Shown here piece by piece: positions 50,985-60,136 of a stretch of DNA of 60,324 bases. The stretch spans positions 1 through 60,324 of the forward strand of contig SVGS01000022.1 in assembly GCA_015056205.1 (NCBI GenBank). The letters run 5' to 3'. The translations under genes and the position numbers were made by a program. This stretch comes from Clostridiales bacterium (GTDB lineage Bacteria > Bacillota > Clostridia > Christensenellales > Aristaeellaceae). The notes beneath the pieces were generated by a model. That model was not told the origin of the DNA. It saw only the letters and a program-made list of their open reading frames with translations, and did no database searches. Every line of letters begins with the position of its first letter. Position 1 is the first letter of the stretch.

Positions 50985-51530
50985 ATGGCAACCAGAATCA
51001 AGGAAAAATATCTGGCCGAGGCTGTTCCTGCTTTGAAACAGAAATTCGGCTACAAGAATGTGATGGAAGTTCCGAAGCTGGCGAAGATCGTGATCAATAT
51101 GGGCTTGGGCGACTGCAAGGATAATGCCAAGGCCATGGAGATGGCGATTAACGAACTGACTCAGATCGCCGGCCAGAAGCCCCTGGTAACCAAGGCGAAG
51201 AAGAGTATCGCGAACTTCAAAGTCCGGGAAGGCATGAACGTCGGCGCCAAGGTGACGCTGCGCGGCGCCCGGATGGAAGAGTTTATGGATAAGCTGGTCT
51301 CCGTGGCGCTGCCCCGGGTCCGCGACTTCCGCGGCGTCAGCACAAAGGCCTTTGACGGACGCGGCAACTACGCCCTGGGCATCCGTGAACAGCTGCTGTT
51401 CCCCGAAATCGAGTACGACAAGGTGGAGAAAATTCGCGGGATGGAAATCATCTTCGTGACCACAGCCAGGACCGACGAGGAATGCAAGGAACTGCTGTCG
51501 CAGCTGGGCATGCCCTTTGCGCAGGCGTAA
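50985..51530 (+). CDS. rplE: 50S ribosomal protein L5
   Basis: 181 residues, full length. [69 protein letters not shown] and the [20 protein letters not shown] stretch. It binds 5S rRNA and touches the P-site tRNA. AAAGGAGGAAAGG precedes the ATG. Confidence 0.98.
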   Translation: MATRIKEKYLAEAVPALKQKFGYKNVMEVPKLAKIVINMGLGDCKDNAKAMEMAINELTQIAGQKPLVTKAKKSIANFKVREGMNVGAKVTLRGARMEEFMDKLVSVALPRVRDFRGVSTKAFDGRGNYALGIREQLLFPEIEYDKVEKIRGMEIIFVTTARTDEECKELLSQLGMPFAQA

Positions 51531-51549
51531 TTGAAGGAGGAAGAAAAAA

Positions 51550-51735
51550 GTGGCTAAGCTGAGCATGAAACTCAAGCAGCAGAGAGAACCCCGGTTCTCC
51601 ACTCGCGCGTATACGCGCTGCCGCATCTGCGGCCGGCCTCATAGCGTTCTGCGCAAGTACGGCGTATGCCGCATCTGCTTCAGAGAGCTGGCCTATAAGG
51701 GCCAAATCCCCGGTGTCCGCAAGGCCAGCTGGTAA
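51550..51735 (+). CDS. rpsN: 30S ribosomal protein S14, zinc-binding type Z
   Basis: 61 residues from GTG 51550 with AAGGAGGAAG upstream. The short form, with [21 protein letters not shown] giving a four-cysteine zinc site. As an operon-encoded C+ form it is the housekeeping copy. Confidence 0.97.
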   Translation: MAKLSMKLKQQREPRFSTRAYTRCRICGRPHSVLRKYGVCRICFRELAYKGQIPGVRKASW

Positions 51736-51765
51736 GCGGGGAAGAAACGGAAGGAGGTTTACAAC

Positions 51766-52167
51766 ATGGTAGTGAACGATCCCATCGCCGATATGCTCAC
51801 CCGCATCCGCAACGGACAGGTAGCGCGGCACGACGCCGTAACCATGCCCGCCAGCAATACGAAGAAGGCCATCGCGAAGATTCTTCTGAACGAAGGATAT
51901 ATCAAGGCGGTTGACTTCATCGATGACGGTCTGCAGGGCGAAATCAAAATCACCTTGAAGTATCTGAACGGCAAGCAGACTCCCGTGATCGCGGGTCTGA
52001 AGCGCATCTCCAAGCCCGGCCTGCGGGTATATGCCCGCAGCGAAGAGCTGCCCAAGGTTCTGGGCGGCCTGGGTATCGCCATCATCAGCACCAGCAAGGG
52101 CGTGATGACCGATAAGGAAGCGCGGAAGAACGAGATCGGCGGCGAAGTACTGGCTTATGTCTGGTAA
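51766..52167 (+). CDS. rpsH: 30S ribosomal protein S8
   Basis: 133 residues behind [66 protein letters not shown] and the terminal GGEVLAYVW. In E. coli S8 represses the spc operon by binding the rplE region; nothing here confirms or excludes that. Confidence 0.98.
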   Translation: MVVNDPIADMLTRIRNGQVARHDAVTMPASNTKKAIAKILLNEGYIKAVDFIDDGLQGEIKITLKYLNGKQTPVIAGLKRISKPGLRVYARSEELPKVLGGLGIAIISTSKGVMTDKEARKNEIGGEVLAYVW

Positions 52168-52196
52168 CCGGAACGCTCGGAAGGAGGAATGAGAAA

Positions 52197-52736
52197 ATGT
52201 CTCGAATCGGAAAACTCCCGATTACAGTACCCGCGGGCGTAACGGTAACAGTGGACGCGAATAATCTGGTGACGGTGAAGGGCCCCAAGGGAACCCTGTC
52301 CCAGCAGATTAATCCCGCCATCACTGTGAAGCAGGAGGGCAATATTCTGACCCTCGAGCGCCCCACAGATTCCAAGCCCCACAAGGCCATGCACGGTCTG
52401 TATCGCAGCCTGGTGCACAATATGGTCGTGGGTGTCCATGACGGTTTTGCCAAAACCCTTGAAATGGTCGGTACAGGATACCGGGCCAGCGTGGATGGCA
52501 AAAAGCTGACGATCAATATCGGTTTCAGCCATCCCGTGGTTCTGGAAGCTCCGGAAGGAATCACCTATGAGACGCCCAATCAGACCACGATCGTGGTCAA
52601 GGGCAGCAACAAACAGCAGGTCGGCAATCTTGCAGCGGATATTCGTGCCATCCGGCCGCCGGAACCCTATCTGGGCAAAGGCATTAAGTATCAGAATGAG
52701 CACATCCGCCGTAAGGAAGGCAAGACCGGTAAGTAA
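52197..52736 (+). CDS. rplF: 50S ribosomal protein L6
   Basis: 179 residues. SRIGKLPITVPAGVTVTVDANNLVTVKGPKGTL and the C-terminal IRAIRPPEPYLGKGIKYQNEHIRRKEGKTGK. Two similar domains near the factor-binding site. Confidence 0.98.
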   Translation: MSRIGKLPITVPAGVTVTVDANNLVTVKGPKGTLSQQINPAITVKQEGNILTLERPTDSKPHKAMHGLYRSLVHNMVVGVHDGFAKTLEMVGTGYRASVDGKKLTINIGFSHPVVLEAPEGITYETPNQTTIVVKGSNKQQVGNLAADIRAIRPPEPYLGKGIKYQNEHIRRKEGKTGK

Positions 52737-52754
52737 GAGAGGGAGTGACTGCAA

Positions 52755-53123
52755 ATGTTCAAAAAACGTGACCGGAACGAAATTCGTGTGATTCGTCACG
52801 AGCGGGTACGTAAAAAGATCAGCGGCACTTCCGAAGCGCCGCGTCTGAGCGTATATCGCTCCAATAAGCATATCCAGGCCCAGATCATTGATGATACAAA
52901 GGGCGTGACGCTGGTGAGCGCCAGCACCATGGATCCTGCTCTGAAGGGGCAGCTGGATGAAGTGGACAAGAAGGGTGCTGCCAAGCTGGTGGGCAAGCTG
53001 ATTGCTGAGCGCGCTGTCCAGGCCGGCATCAAGACCGTGGTGTTTGACCGCGGCGGGTATATGTATACCGGCCGTGTGGCGAGCGTCGCCGATGGTGCCC
53101 GGGAAGCCGGACTTGAATTCTGA
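52755..53123 (+). CDS. rplR: 50S ribosomal protein L18
   Basis: 122 residues: [34 protein letters not shown] and [28 protein letters not shown]. Binds 5S rRNA with L5. Confidence 0.98.
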   Translation: MFKKRDRNEIRVIRHERVRKKISGTSEAPRLSVYRSNKHIQAQIIDDTKGVTLVSASTMDPALKGQLDEVDKKGAAKLVGKLIAERAVQAGIKTVVFDRGGYMYTGRVASVADGAREAGLEF

Positions 53124-53141
53124 TGAAGGAGGACAACGCAA

Positions 53142-53639
53142 ATGCAACGCTTTGAACAGGTCAGCGAATTCAAAGAGCGTCTGGTTGCCGTAAACCGCGT
53201 TTCCAAGACCGTCAAGGGCGGCCGGAACATGCGGTTCAGCGCGCTGGTTGTGGTCGGCGATGAGAACGGCCGGGTCGGCGCGGGCATGGGGAAAGCGGCG
53301 GAAATTCCCGAAGCGATCCGCAAGGCCAATGAAGACGCGAAAAAGCATCTGGTGAATGTGCCCCTGGCGGGAACCACCATTCCCCATGAGATGACCGGGT
53401 ATTACTCCACCGCCAAGTCTGTGCTGATCCCCGCTCCGGAAGGAACCGGCGTGATCGCCGGCGGCGCGGCTCGTGCCGTACTGGAACTGGCCGGTGTCCG
53501 GGATATCCGCACCAAGAGCTTTGGTACCAACAATCCCATCAACATGGTCAAGGCCACGCTGGAAGCCCTCAAGCAGGTGCGCAGCGCTGAGCAGGTTGCC
53601 GCGATGCGCGGCAAGACCGTGGAAGAAGTGCTGGGTTAA
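53142..53639 (+). CDS. rpsE: 30S ribosomal protein S5
   Basis: 165 residues: [43 protein letters not shown] (double-stranded RNA-binding part), then [31 protein letters not shown]. Contributes to decoding accuracy and to the mRNA entry. Confidence 0.98.
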   Translation: MQRFEQVSEFKERLVAVNRVSKTVKGGRNMRFSALVVVGDENGRVGAGMGKAAEIPEAIRKANEDAKKHLVNVPLAGTTIPHEMTGYYSTAKSVLIPAPEGTGVIAGGAARAVLELAGVRDIRTKSFGTNNPINMVKATLEALKQVRSAEQVAAMRGKTVEEVLG

Positions 53640-53653
53640 GGAGGATATGAGAG

Positions 53654-53836
53654 ATGAAGCTGAAGATTACGCTGATTAAGTCTCCTATCGCCAGCCTGCC
53701 CAAGCATAAGGCCACTGTGGCGGCTCTGGGGCTGCGGAAGGTCGGTCAAACCAGGATTCAGCCTGATAATCCCGCAATCCGCGGACAGATCTTTGCCGTG
53801 AAGCACATGGTCAAGGTTGAGGAAGTTGACGAGTAA
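53654..53836 (+). CDS. rpmD: 50S ribosomal protein L30
   Basis: 60 residues: [30 protein letters not shown] and [23 protein letters not shown]. Standard bacterial short form. Confidence 0.97.
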   Translation: MKLKITLIKSPIASLPKHKATVAALGLRKVGQTRIQPDNPAIRGQIFAVKHMVKVEEVDE

Positions 53837-53850
53837 AGGAGGAATACCCC

Positions 53851-54291
53851 ATGAAACTGCATGAATTGCATCCTGCCGAAGGCTCCACGACCGCTCAGAA
53901 GCGGCTGGGCCGCGGCAGCGGTTCCGGTCTGGGCAAGACCTCCGGTAAGGGCCATAAAGGCGCCAAAGCCCGCAGCGGCGGCGGAAAGCGGCCCGGATTT
54001 GAAGGCGGTCAGATGCCCCTGTACCGTCGTGTGCCGAAGCGCGGCTTCACCAACATTTTCGGCACGAATTACGCGGAAGTAAATGTAGAGCGTCTGGATG
54101 CTTTTGAGGACGGCACTACGGTTACCATCGAGATGCTGCTGGAGAAGGGAATCATCAGGAAGACTCTGGACGGCGTTAAAATTCTCGGTAACGGCGATCT
54201 GACCAGGAAGCTGACTGTGCAGGCTAACAAGTTTACGGCTGGCGCTAAGGAAAAGATTGAAAAAGCCGGTGGGAAGGCCGAGGTGATCTGA
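53851..54291 (+). CDS. rplO: 50S ribosomal protein L15
   Basis: 146 residues. [47 protein letters not shown] glycine-rich N-terminus, then [16 protein letters not shown]. Late assembly protein of the 50S. Confidence 0.98.
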   Translation: MKLHELHPAEGSTTAQKRLGRGSGSGLGKTSGKGHKGAKARSGGGKRPGFEGGQMPLYRRVPKRGFTNIFGTNYAEVNVERLDAFEDGTTVTIEMLLEKGIIRKTLDGVKILGNGDLTRKLTVQANKFTAGAKEKIEKAGGKAEVI

Positions 54292-54292
54292 T

Positions 54293-55576
54293 ATGATTGA
54301 AAACATCCGCAAGATGTGGAAAATCACAGAGCTCCGCAAGAAGATCCTGTATACTTTCGGGATGCTTCTGATCTTCCGCCTGGTAGGCGTTATTCCCGCC
54401 CCCGGTGTTGATGTGGCCAGAGTGATGAGCGCGAACAACACGTCCACTCTGCCGCTTCTGGAACTGGTCAACATGATGACCGGTAACGCCTTCAGCCAGA
54501 TGACGCTGATGGCGATGGGTATCACCCCCTACATCAATGCCAGCATTATTATGCAGCTGCTGACCATCGCGATTCCCGCCCTGGAGCGTATGAGCAAGGA
54601 CGAGGAAGGCGGACGGGAAAAGATCAACAAGATCACCCGGTACGTCACGATCGGCCTGGCCGCGCTGCAGGCTATCGGACTGGTTCGCGGCCTGGGCTAT
54701 ATCAAGGCCGGCTGGATGAACTATGTTCTGGTGGGCGTATCCATGGCCGGCGGTACCGCTCTGGCCATGTGGATCGGCGAGCGGATTACCGAAAAGGGAA
54801 TCGGCAACGGCGTCAGCCTGCTGATCTTCGTCGGTATTATTTCGAACCTGTTTAACGGAATCGTCAGCGGCTTCAACACCGCTTCCACGACGGGAACCAC
54901 CAGCGGATGGATCAATCTGCTGGTCATCATCGTGACGACCATTCTGATGACCGTCATCGTGACCTTTGTGGAACTGGGTGAGAGAAGAATTCCGCTTCAG
55001 ATTGCCAAGCAGGTGAAGGGCCGGCGGGTGTACGGCGGCCAGAGCACGCACATGAGCCTGAAAGTGGTCTCCGTTGGCGTTCTGCCTCTGATCTTTGCCT
55101 ACTCCTTCCTGGCGTTCCCCGGAACGATCGCTCAGCTGATCGATCCCCAGATGAACGGCTGGTTCACGCAGTGGTGGACCCGGAACATGTATACCGGCAG
55201 CGTCTGGTATATGATCATCTCCGCTCTGCTGATCATCGCGTTTACCTTCTTCTACTCCAGCATCAGCTTTGACCCCAAACAGCAGGCTGAACAGCTGCAG
55301 CAGCAGGGCGCGGTGATTCCCGGACAGCGCGGAAAGAACATCCGGCAGTATCTCCAGAACACCATGAGCAGACTGAATCTGTTCGCGGCGCTCTTCCTGG
55401 CGGTTCTGGCTGCGGTGCCGACTCTGCTGCTCCGTCTGGCGGGCGTGCAGGTGCCTTTCGCCGCCAGCTCGATTCTGATTGCTGTCAGCGTATCGCTGGA
55501 AACCATCCGCACGATTCAGGGCGAGATGAGCATCCGCGGTATCGAAATGAATATGGACAACGTAGGATTTATGTGA
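54293..55576 (+). CDS. secY: Preprotein translocase subunit SecY
   Basis: 427 residues with GAGGTGA before the ATG inside the end of rplO. Ten membrane segments; the plug region and signature MGITPYINASIIMQLL, LGERRIPLQIAKQVKGRRVYGGQSTHMSLKVVSVGVLPLIFAYS and the cytoplasmic C5 loop PGQRGKNIRQYLQNTMSRLN. It forms the protein-conducting channel for all the signal-peptide proteins in this window. Usual location after L15. Confidence 0.98.
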   Translation: MIENIRKMWKITELRKKILYTFGMLLIFRLVGVIPAPGVDVARVMSANNTSTLPLLELVNMMTGNAFSQMTLMAMGITPYINASIIMQLLTIAIPALERMSKDEEGGREKINKITRYVTIGLAALQAIGLVRGLGYIKAGWMNYVLVGVSMAGGTALAMWIGERITEKGIGNGVSLLIFVGIISNLFNGIVSGFNTASTTGTTSGWINLLVIIVTTILMTVIVTFVELGERRIPLQIAKQVKGRRVYGGQSTHMSLKVVSVGVLPLIFAYSFLAFPGTIAQLIDPQMNGWFTQWWTRNMYTGSVWYMIISALLIIAFTFFYSSISFDPKQQAEQLQQQGAVIPGQRGKNIRQYLQNTMSRLNLFAALFLAVLAAVPTLLLRLAGVQVPFAASSILIAVSVSLETIRTIQGEMSIRGIEMNMDNVGFM

Positions 55577-55617
55577 TGCGTTTTTGATCATCGCATCCGG
55601 AAAGGGGGAATTCAACC

Positions 55618-56241
55618 ATGAATATCATCTTTCTCGGACCTCCAGGAGCGGGGAAGGGAACGCAGGCCCAGCGGATTTGCGCGGCGATGAATATTCCTCA
55701 GATCTCCACCGGTGATATTCTTCGCCGGGCCATGAAGGAAGGAACCGAAACCGGACTGAAAGCCAAGAGCTATATCGATGCCGGTCAGCTGGTTCCGGAC
55801 GAGGTCATTATTGACATCGTGAAAGAACGGCTGGCGATGGAGGACTGCAGGGGCGGTTATATTCTGGATGGATTCCCCCGGACCGTTCCCCAGGCGGAAG
55901 CGCTGGATACTTTCGCGAAAATCGACAGCGTAATTGAGCTGGCGGTGGACGATCAGGTTCTGGTAAACCGTCTGAGCGGGAGACGGGTATGCGTCAAGTG
56001 CGGCGCTACCTATCACCTGAGCATGCTGAACGGCGCCACCACTTGCGCAGCCTGTGGCGAAGAGCTGATTCAGCGGAATGATGACAAAGCGGAAACCGTG
56101 CTGAACCGCCTGAAAGTCTATCATGACCAGACGGCTCCCCTGATCGGGTATTACGAGAAGAAGGGGCTCCTGCGCAAAGTGGACGGCGATCAGGGCGTGG
56201 ACAGCACGTTTGAAGCGATCATGAAGGCGCTGAAGGCATGA
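55618..56241 (+). CDS. adk: Adenylate kinase, zinc-type LID
   Basis: 207 residues behind AAGGGGG. P-loop GPPGAGKGTQAQR at the N-terminus, AMP-binding GDILRRAM, GFPRTVPQAEAL and a LID with CVKCGATYH and CAACGEEL, four cysteines for structural zinc as in Gram-positive enzymes. Converts ATP + AMP to 2 ADP. Overlaps map by four bases. Confidence 0.98.
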   Translation: MNIIFLGPPGAGKGTQAQRICAAMNIPQISTGDILRRAMKEGTETGLKAKSYIDAGQLVPDEVIIDIVKERLAMEDCRGGYILDGFPRTVPQAEALDTFAKIDSVIELAVDDQVLVNRLSGRRVCVKCGATYHLSMLNGATTCAACGEELIQRNDDKAETVLNRLKVYHDQTAPLIGYYEKKGLLRKVDGDQGVDSTFEAIMKALKA

Positions 56242-57029
56242 TCAGTCTGAAAAATTCCTCACAGATTGCAAAGATGCGGGATGCAGGCAAGATCCTGAGG
56301 GAAGTGGAGGACGAGGTCAGGCTCGCTGTCCGCCCCGGTGTGACAACCGCGGAGCTGGATGTGCTGGCGGAAAAGCTGATTCGAAAGCATCAGGCGATTC
56401 CCTCCTCCCTGCACTATGAAGGATATCCCTGTACCATCTGCGCAAGCGTCAATGATGAAGTGGTTCATGGCATCCCCAGCGACAGGCAGGTGCTGAAGGA
56501 CGGAGATATTATCTCTGTGGACTGCACGCTGCTGCTGGATGGATGGCAGGCTGACTCCGCTTTTACGGTGGGAGTCGGTACGATCAGTCCGGAAGCACAG
56601 AAGCTGATTGACGTAACGGAAGAATGTTTCTGGAAGGGCGTCCGTCAGTGTATCGTCGGAAATCGCCTGGGTGATGTAGGCAACGCGGTGGAGAAGCATG
56701 CTGTGAAAAACGGCTTTTCCGTGATCCGTGATTTCACGGGACACGGAATCGGCCGGGAGATGCATGAAGATCCGGCAGTTCCCAATTACGGAGAACCGCA
56801 TCGGGGAATTCGCCTTCGGGCGGGGATGACCCTGGCGGTGGAGCCTATGATCTGCCAGAAGGGATGGCACGTCACCATCGATGAGGATGGCTGGTGCGCA
56901 CGGACCGCGGATCATGGCCTCTGCGCGCATTACGAGCATACCATAGCGATTCTGGACGAAGGGTATCCCGAGATTTTAACCCTGCCCGGGTTTTCCTGGG
57001 AAGGGAAGGATTCGGAGGCTACCGTATGA
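56238..57029 (+). CDS. map: Methionine aminopeptidase, type I
   Basis: 263 residues starting at ATG 56238 within the adk stop. Metal ligands are visible: [18 protein letters not shown] (two Asp), [15 protein letters not shown] (His), MTLAVEPMI (Glu) and HYEHTIAI (Glu). It removes the start methionine from new proteins. It overlaps the next gene by ATGA. Confidence 0.97.
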   Translation: MISLKNSSQIAKMRDAGKILREVEDEVRLAVRPGVTTAELDVLAEKLIRKHQAIPSSLHYEGYPCTICASVNDEVVHGIPSDRQVLKDGDIISVDCTLLLDGWQADSAFTVGVGTISPEAQKLIDVTEECFWKGVRQCIVGNRLGDVGNAVEKHAVKNGFSVIRDFTGHGIGREMHEDPAVPNYGEPHRGIRLRAGMTLAVEPMICQKGWHVTIDEDGWCARTADHGLCAHYEHTIAILDEGYPEILTLPGFSWEGKDSEATV

Positions 57030-57370
57030 AAGAACCCTTCTCCCTGGAGCCGGGCAGAATTGTCCAAAGCCTGCAGGGACGGGATCGCGGAGGATATTTC
57101 GTGATCCTGGAGAACCGGGGAGACGGTTTTGTGCTTCTGTCAGACGGACAGACTCACAAACTGAGCCGCCCCAAGCTGAAAAAGATCAAACATGTACGTG
57201 CGAAGCCGGTTCTGCTGAATCTTTCCACCCTCCGTCCGGAAGGTGGCGGACTGCAGGACAGCGACCTGAGAAAAGCGCTCGTGTCGGAAGGGTTCGCCGA
57301 GAAACGCTCGCTGTGCAGAGATTCGGGCGCGTGCAGCGTTCCGTGCACCGTGTCCGAAAAGGAGGTCTGA
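57026..57370 (+). CDS. KOW-domain RNA-binding protein between map and infA
   Basis: 114 residues from ATG 57026. The N-terminal half is a KOW/L14e-like module ([51 protein letters not shown]). The C-terminal tail is cysteine-bearing ([11 protein letters not shown]). Many Clostridia carry such a KOW protein at this operon position; its function in translation is not established, to my knowledge. Tightly coupled to map upstream and infA downstream. Confidence 0.9.
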   Translation: MKEPFSLEPGRIVQSLQGRDRGGYFVILENRGDGFVLLSDGQTHKLSRPKLKKIKHVRAKPVLLNLSTLRPEGGGLQDSDLRKALVSEGFAEKRSLCRDSGACSVPCTVSEKEV

Positions 57371-57375
57371 GCTTT

Positions 57376-57597
57376 TTGTCCAAGAGCGACGTGATTGAGA
57401 TGGAGGGTAAAGTGGTTGAAGCTTTGCCCAATGCCATGTTTCAGGTGGAACTGCAGAATGGTCACCAGATTCTGGCACACATTTCCGGAAAGATGCGGAT
57501 GAATTTCATCCGGATCTATCCGGGAGATAAAGTCACTATTGAACTTTCGCCCTATGATCTGACCAGAGGCCGGATCACCTGGCGCAGCAAGAACTAA
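57376..57597 (+). CDS. infA: Translation initiation factor IF-1
   Basis: 73 residues from TTG 57376, with GGAGG (57361-57365) ten bases upstream. S-K-S-D-V-I-E-M is the usual N-terminus. OB fold: [38 protein letters not shown] and [20 protein letters not shown]. It occupies the ribosomal A site during initiation. The TTG start and overlap may keep its level low. Confidence 0.97.
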   Translation: MSKSDVIEMEGKVVEALPNAMFQVELQNGHQILAHISGKMRMNFIRIYPGDKVTIELSPYDLTRGRITWRSKN

Positions 57598-57617
57598 TCT
57601 CGAAAAGGAGGCGCTGA

Positions 57618-57734
<117 letters not shown>

Positions 57735-57739
57735 CCTGA

Positions 57740-57769
57740 AAACCCGCGGAATGAACTCCGCGGGTTTTT
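57740..57769 (+). terminator. Terminator of the S10-spc operon
   Basis: ACCCGCGGA (57742-57750) pairs with TCCGCGGGT (57757-57765), loop of six, followed by TTTTC. It stands only 7 bases after rpmJ, where rpsM usually follows. Confidence 0.9.
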
Positions 57770-57916
57770 CATTAAACGAAGCAGGGTGTCAACTTCCCTG
57801 CTGCCTTCACTTTTTTCCGGGGGCAACGTTTTCCGCGATGCCTGTTAATGTGAAAAATGGAAAAAAATCGACAGAAATAACACATAGAATACTTGCGAAA
57901 TGTATGTACAAGTGAT
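57770..57916. other. AT-rich spacer with a possible promoter
   Basis: The base composition is well below that of the ribosomal genes. A possible extended -10 promoter, TTGCGA (57893-57898), 17 bp, TATGAT (57916-57921) with TG at 57913-57914, would start transcription in the permease remnant ahead of the GH120 gene. No gene seen. Confidence 0.45.
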
Positions 57917-58027
57917 ATGATCTACGTGAAAACCCTCCCGCTGTCAGCGCTGCCAACGATTATCCTGTTTATTATCTTCCAGGACAAGTTAGTTAAGGGA
58001 ATGATGGCCGGCGCTGTTAAGGGATGA
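57917..58027 (+). pseudogene. C-terminal remnant of a MalG-type sugar ABC permease
   Basis: A 36-residue frame from ATG 57917 to TGA 58025-58027. It reads LPLSALPTIILFIIFQDKLV followed by KGMMAGAVKG, which is the standard C-terminal end of carbohydrate ABC permeases of the MalG group (last membrane segment, F-Q, then G-x-x-x-G-x-V-K-G). The remaining ~240 residues are missing; the frame is closed by a stop at 57878. It lies directly before the GH120 gene, as expected if a sugar-utilisation operon has been truncated at this junction. Confidence 0.8.
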
Positions 58028-58080
58028 TGAACTTCAGGATAAATAAAAAATAAAAATAAAATAATACAGGAGAAAGCTAA

Positions 58081-60069
58081 ATGATTTATTATGTAAACGC
58101 CAATGCAGAACGCGACGGAAACGGATCAAAGCAACGCCCCTTTAAACACATTGACGACGCAGCCCGGATTGCTGAAGCCGGTGACGAAGTGATTGTCGCG
58201 CCGGGGATTTACCGGGAGAAGGTTACGCCCCGGAACGCCGGCACAGAGGACGCCCGGATCGTTTATCGCAGCGAAAAACCGCTTGGCGCCGTCATCACCG
58301 GCGCGGAACCGCTGACCGGCTGGAAAAAGGAAAAGGGCGGAGTCTGGGTCAACCGGGTGAAAAACAGCGTGTTCGGATCCTATAACCCCTATAAAGAGAT
58401 GGTTTGCGGCGACTGGTATTTTGCGCCGACTGTCCGCCATACCGGTTCCATTTTCCTGGATGACAAAATGATGTACGAAACCGTGACCCTGGAGGAATGC
58501 GCGAAGGGTGAAGCGGATCCGTGCTCCTGGGATCCGGAAGGATCCACCTGGAAGTGGTTTACGGAACAGGACGGGGATGAGACTGTCATCTATGCCAATT
58601 TCCATAAGCTGAACCCCAACAGTCATAAGGTCGAGATCGTTGTTCGCCGGAACTGCTTCATGCCGGATGAAAACGGCATCGGTTATATTACAGTCAGCGG
58701 TTTTGACATCAACAAAGGCGCTACGACCTGGGCTCCGCCGGCTGCGTATCAGGACGGCCTGATCGGTCCGCACTGGTCCAAAGGATGGATCATTGAGGAC
58801 TGCGAGATTTGGGGAAGCCGTTGCTGCGGCATCTCTCTGGGCAAATACCGGGACGAGGAAAACGACATGTACTTTTATACGAAACATGTCAAATCCCCGA
58901 CCCAGATGGAACGGGACGCCGTATGCCGCGGGCAGTATCATGGCTGGCTGAAGGAAAAAGTCGGCAGCCACATTGTCCGCCGCTGCCATGTGCACCACTG
59001 CGAACAGACGGGTATCGTCGGCCGCCAGGGCGCGGTTTTCTCCACGATCGAGGACTGCCATATCCACCATGTCTGCAACAGCCAGCAGCTGGGCGGAGCT
59101 GAGACTGCAGGTATCAAGCTGCATGCTGCGATTGACGTCACGATCCGAAGGAACCATATCCATCATTGTATCATGGGTGTCTGGCTGGACTGGGAAGCCC
59201 AGGGAGCCAGAATCTCACAAAACCTCCTGCATGACAACCAGCGGCCGGACGGGATTGAGCCCGCGCTGGGCGCCATGTTCTCCAACGACGTCTTTATCGA
59301 AGTCGGCCATGGACCGACCCTGATCGACAATAATGTTATGCTTTCCAAAGTGGCTGCGGCTATTCCCAGTGAAGGGATCGCCTTTGTTCACAACCTGACG
59401 CTTGGATCGTTTGTGCTGGTGAATTCCGGCGTGGACAGCGTTGTGAACGGCCAGAGGGAGCCCCGCTTTACACCCTACCATATCCGCCACCGGACGGAAG
59501 TCGCGGGGTTCATGACAATCCTGCACGGAGATGACCGGATCTACAACAATATTTTTATCCAACAGTATCCGGTTACGGACAAGGAGAAGGAACCCACAGC
59601 CAACGATTATGAAGTTGTCGGCACGGCCCCCTTTGACATTTTCCCGACATACGAAGAATGGATCGCCAACTTTATGATAGGCCAGGAACCTGACATGCGG
59701 CACCTGGCGCAGTTCCATTTCGGTCATCTGCCCGTATGGGTGGACGGCAACGCGTACTTCAACGGCGCAAGCGTATATCAGAAAGAGGAACATAAACTGA
59801 TCGGAAAGAGAAAGGTGAAGGTTACGATCGCCGAGAAAGACGGAAAGTGGCAGCTGGATACCAACGTTTACGAATTCCTGAAGGATTTCCGCGACGGGAT
59901 CGTCACATCCGATCTGCTGGGCAAGGCTTTTGAACCTGAACAGCGTTTCGAGAATCCGGACGGAACCGGGATCATTTTCGACCGGGATTATTTCGGGGAT
60001 CACCGCGGAACGGACGCACTGCCCGGACCTTTTGCCAGCGAAGAGCAGCTTTCCCGCACCCTGTGGTAA
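58081..60069 (+). CDS. GH120 family beta-xylosidase-like right-handed beta-helix hydrolase
   Basis: 662 residues behind AGGAGAAAG, without signal peptide, so cytoplasmic. It follows the GH120 enzyme XylC of Thermoanaerobacterium closely as I recall it: N-terminal GSKQRPFKHIDDAARIAEAGDEVIVAPGIYREKV, NPYKEMVCGDWYF, ATTWAPPAAYQDGLIGPHWSKGWIIEDC, AGIKLHAAIDVTIRRNHIHH. The catalytic nucleophile corresponds to Asp370 in GVWLDWEAQG and the acid/base to Glu407 in DVFIEVGHGP. An extra ~14-residue loop lies between them. It would release xylose from short xylo-oligosaccharides imported by an ABC system, of which only a permease remnant remains upstream. Confidence 0.88.
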   Translation: MIYYVNANAERDGNGSKQRPFKHIDDAARIAEAGDEVIVAPGIYREKVTPRNAGTEDARIVYRSEKPLGAVITGAEPLTGWKKEKGGVWVNRVKNSVFGSYNPYKEMVCGDWYFAPTVRHTGSIFLDDKMMYETVTLEECAKGEADPCSWDPEGSTWKWFTEQDGDETVIYANFHKLNPNSHKVEIVVRRNCFMPDENGIGYITVSGFDINKGATTWAPPAAYQDGLIGPHWSKGWIIEDCEIWGSRCCGISLGKYRDEENDMYFYTKHVKSPTQMERDAVCRGQYHGWLKEKVGSHIVRRCHVHHCEQTGIVGRQGAVFSTIEDCHIHHVCNSQQLGGAETAGIKLHAAIDVTIRRNHIHHCIMGVWLDWEAQGARISQNLLHDNQRPDGIEPALGAMFSNDVFIEVGHGPTLIDNNVMLSKVAAAIPSEGIAFVHNLTLGSFVLVNSGVDSVVNGQREPRFTPYHIRHRTEVAGFMTILHGDDRIYNNIFIQQYPVTDKEKEPTANDYEVVGTAPFDIFPTYEEWIANFMIGQEPDMRHLAQFHFGHLPVWVDGNAYFNGASVYQKEEHKLIGKRKVKVTIAEKDGKWQLDTNVYEFLKDFRDGIVTSDLLGKAFEPEQRFENPDGTGIIFDRDYFGDHRGTDALPGPFASEEQLSRTLW

Positions 60070-60080
60070 ATTTTCTCCCT

Positions 60081-60118
60081 CTGATGATAAGGAAAATTCC
60101 GGTTTTCTGAATCATCAG
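60081..60118. terminator. Inverted repeat between convergent genes
   Basis: CTGATGAT (60081-60088) pairs with ATCATCAG (60111-60118); the loop contains AAGGAAAATTCCGG. It lies between the stops of the GH120 gene and the minus-strand DUF4256 gene and is probably a bidirectional terminator. Confidence 0.5.
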
Positions 60119-60136
60119 GGTCCTGACAAAATGAAG

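Noticed and set aside
49923..51626. 567-residue frame antisense to rpsQ-rplE
   Set aside because: Opposite five ribosomal protein genes; a codon-bias artefact.
57313..57375. Longer IF-1 starting at GTG 57313
   Set aside because: IF-1 begins at S-K-S-D after the TTG; GGAGG at 57361 fits only that start.
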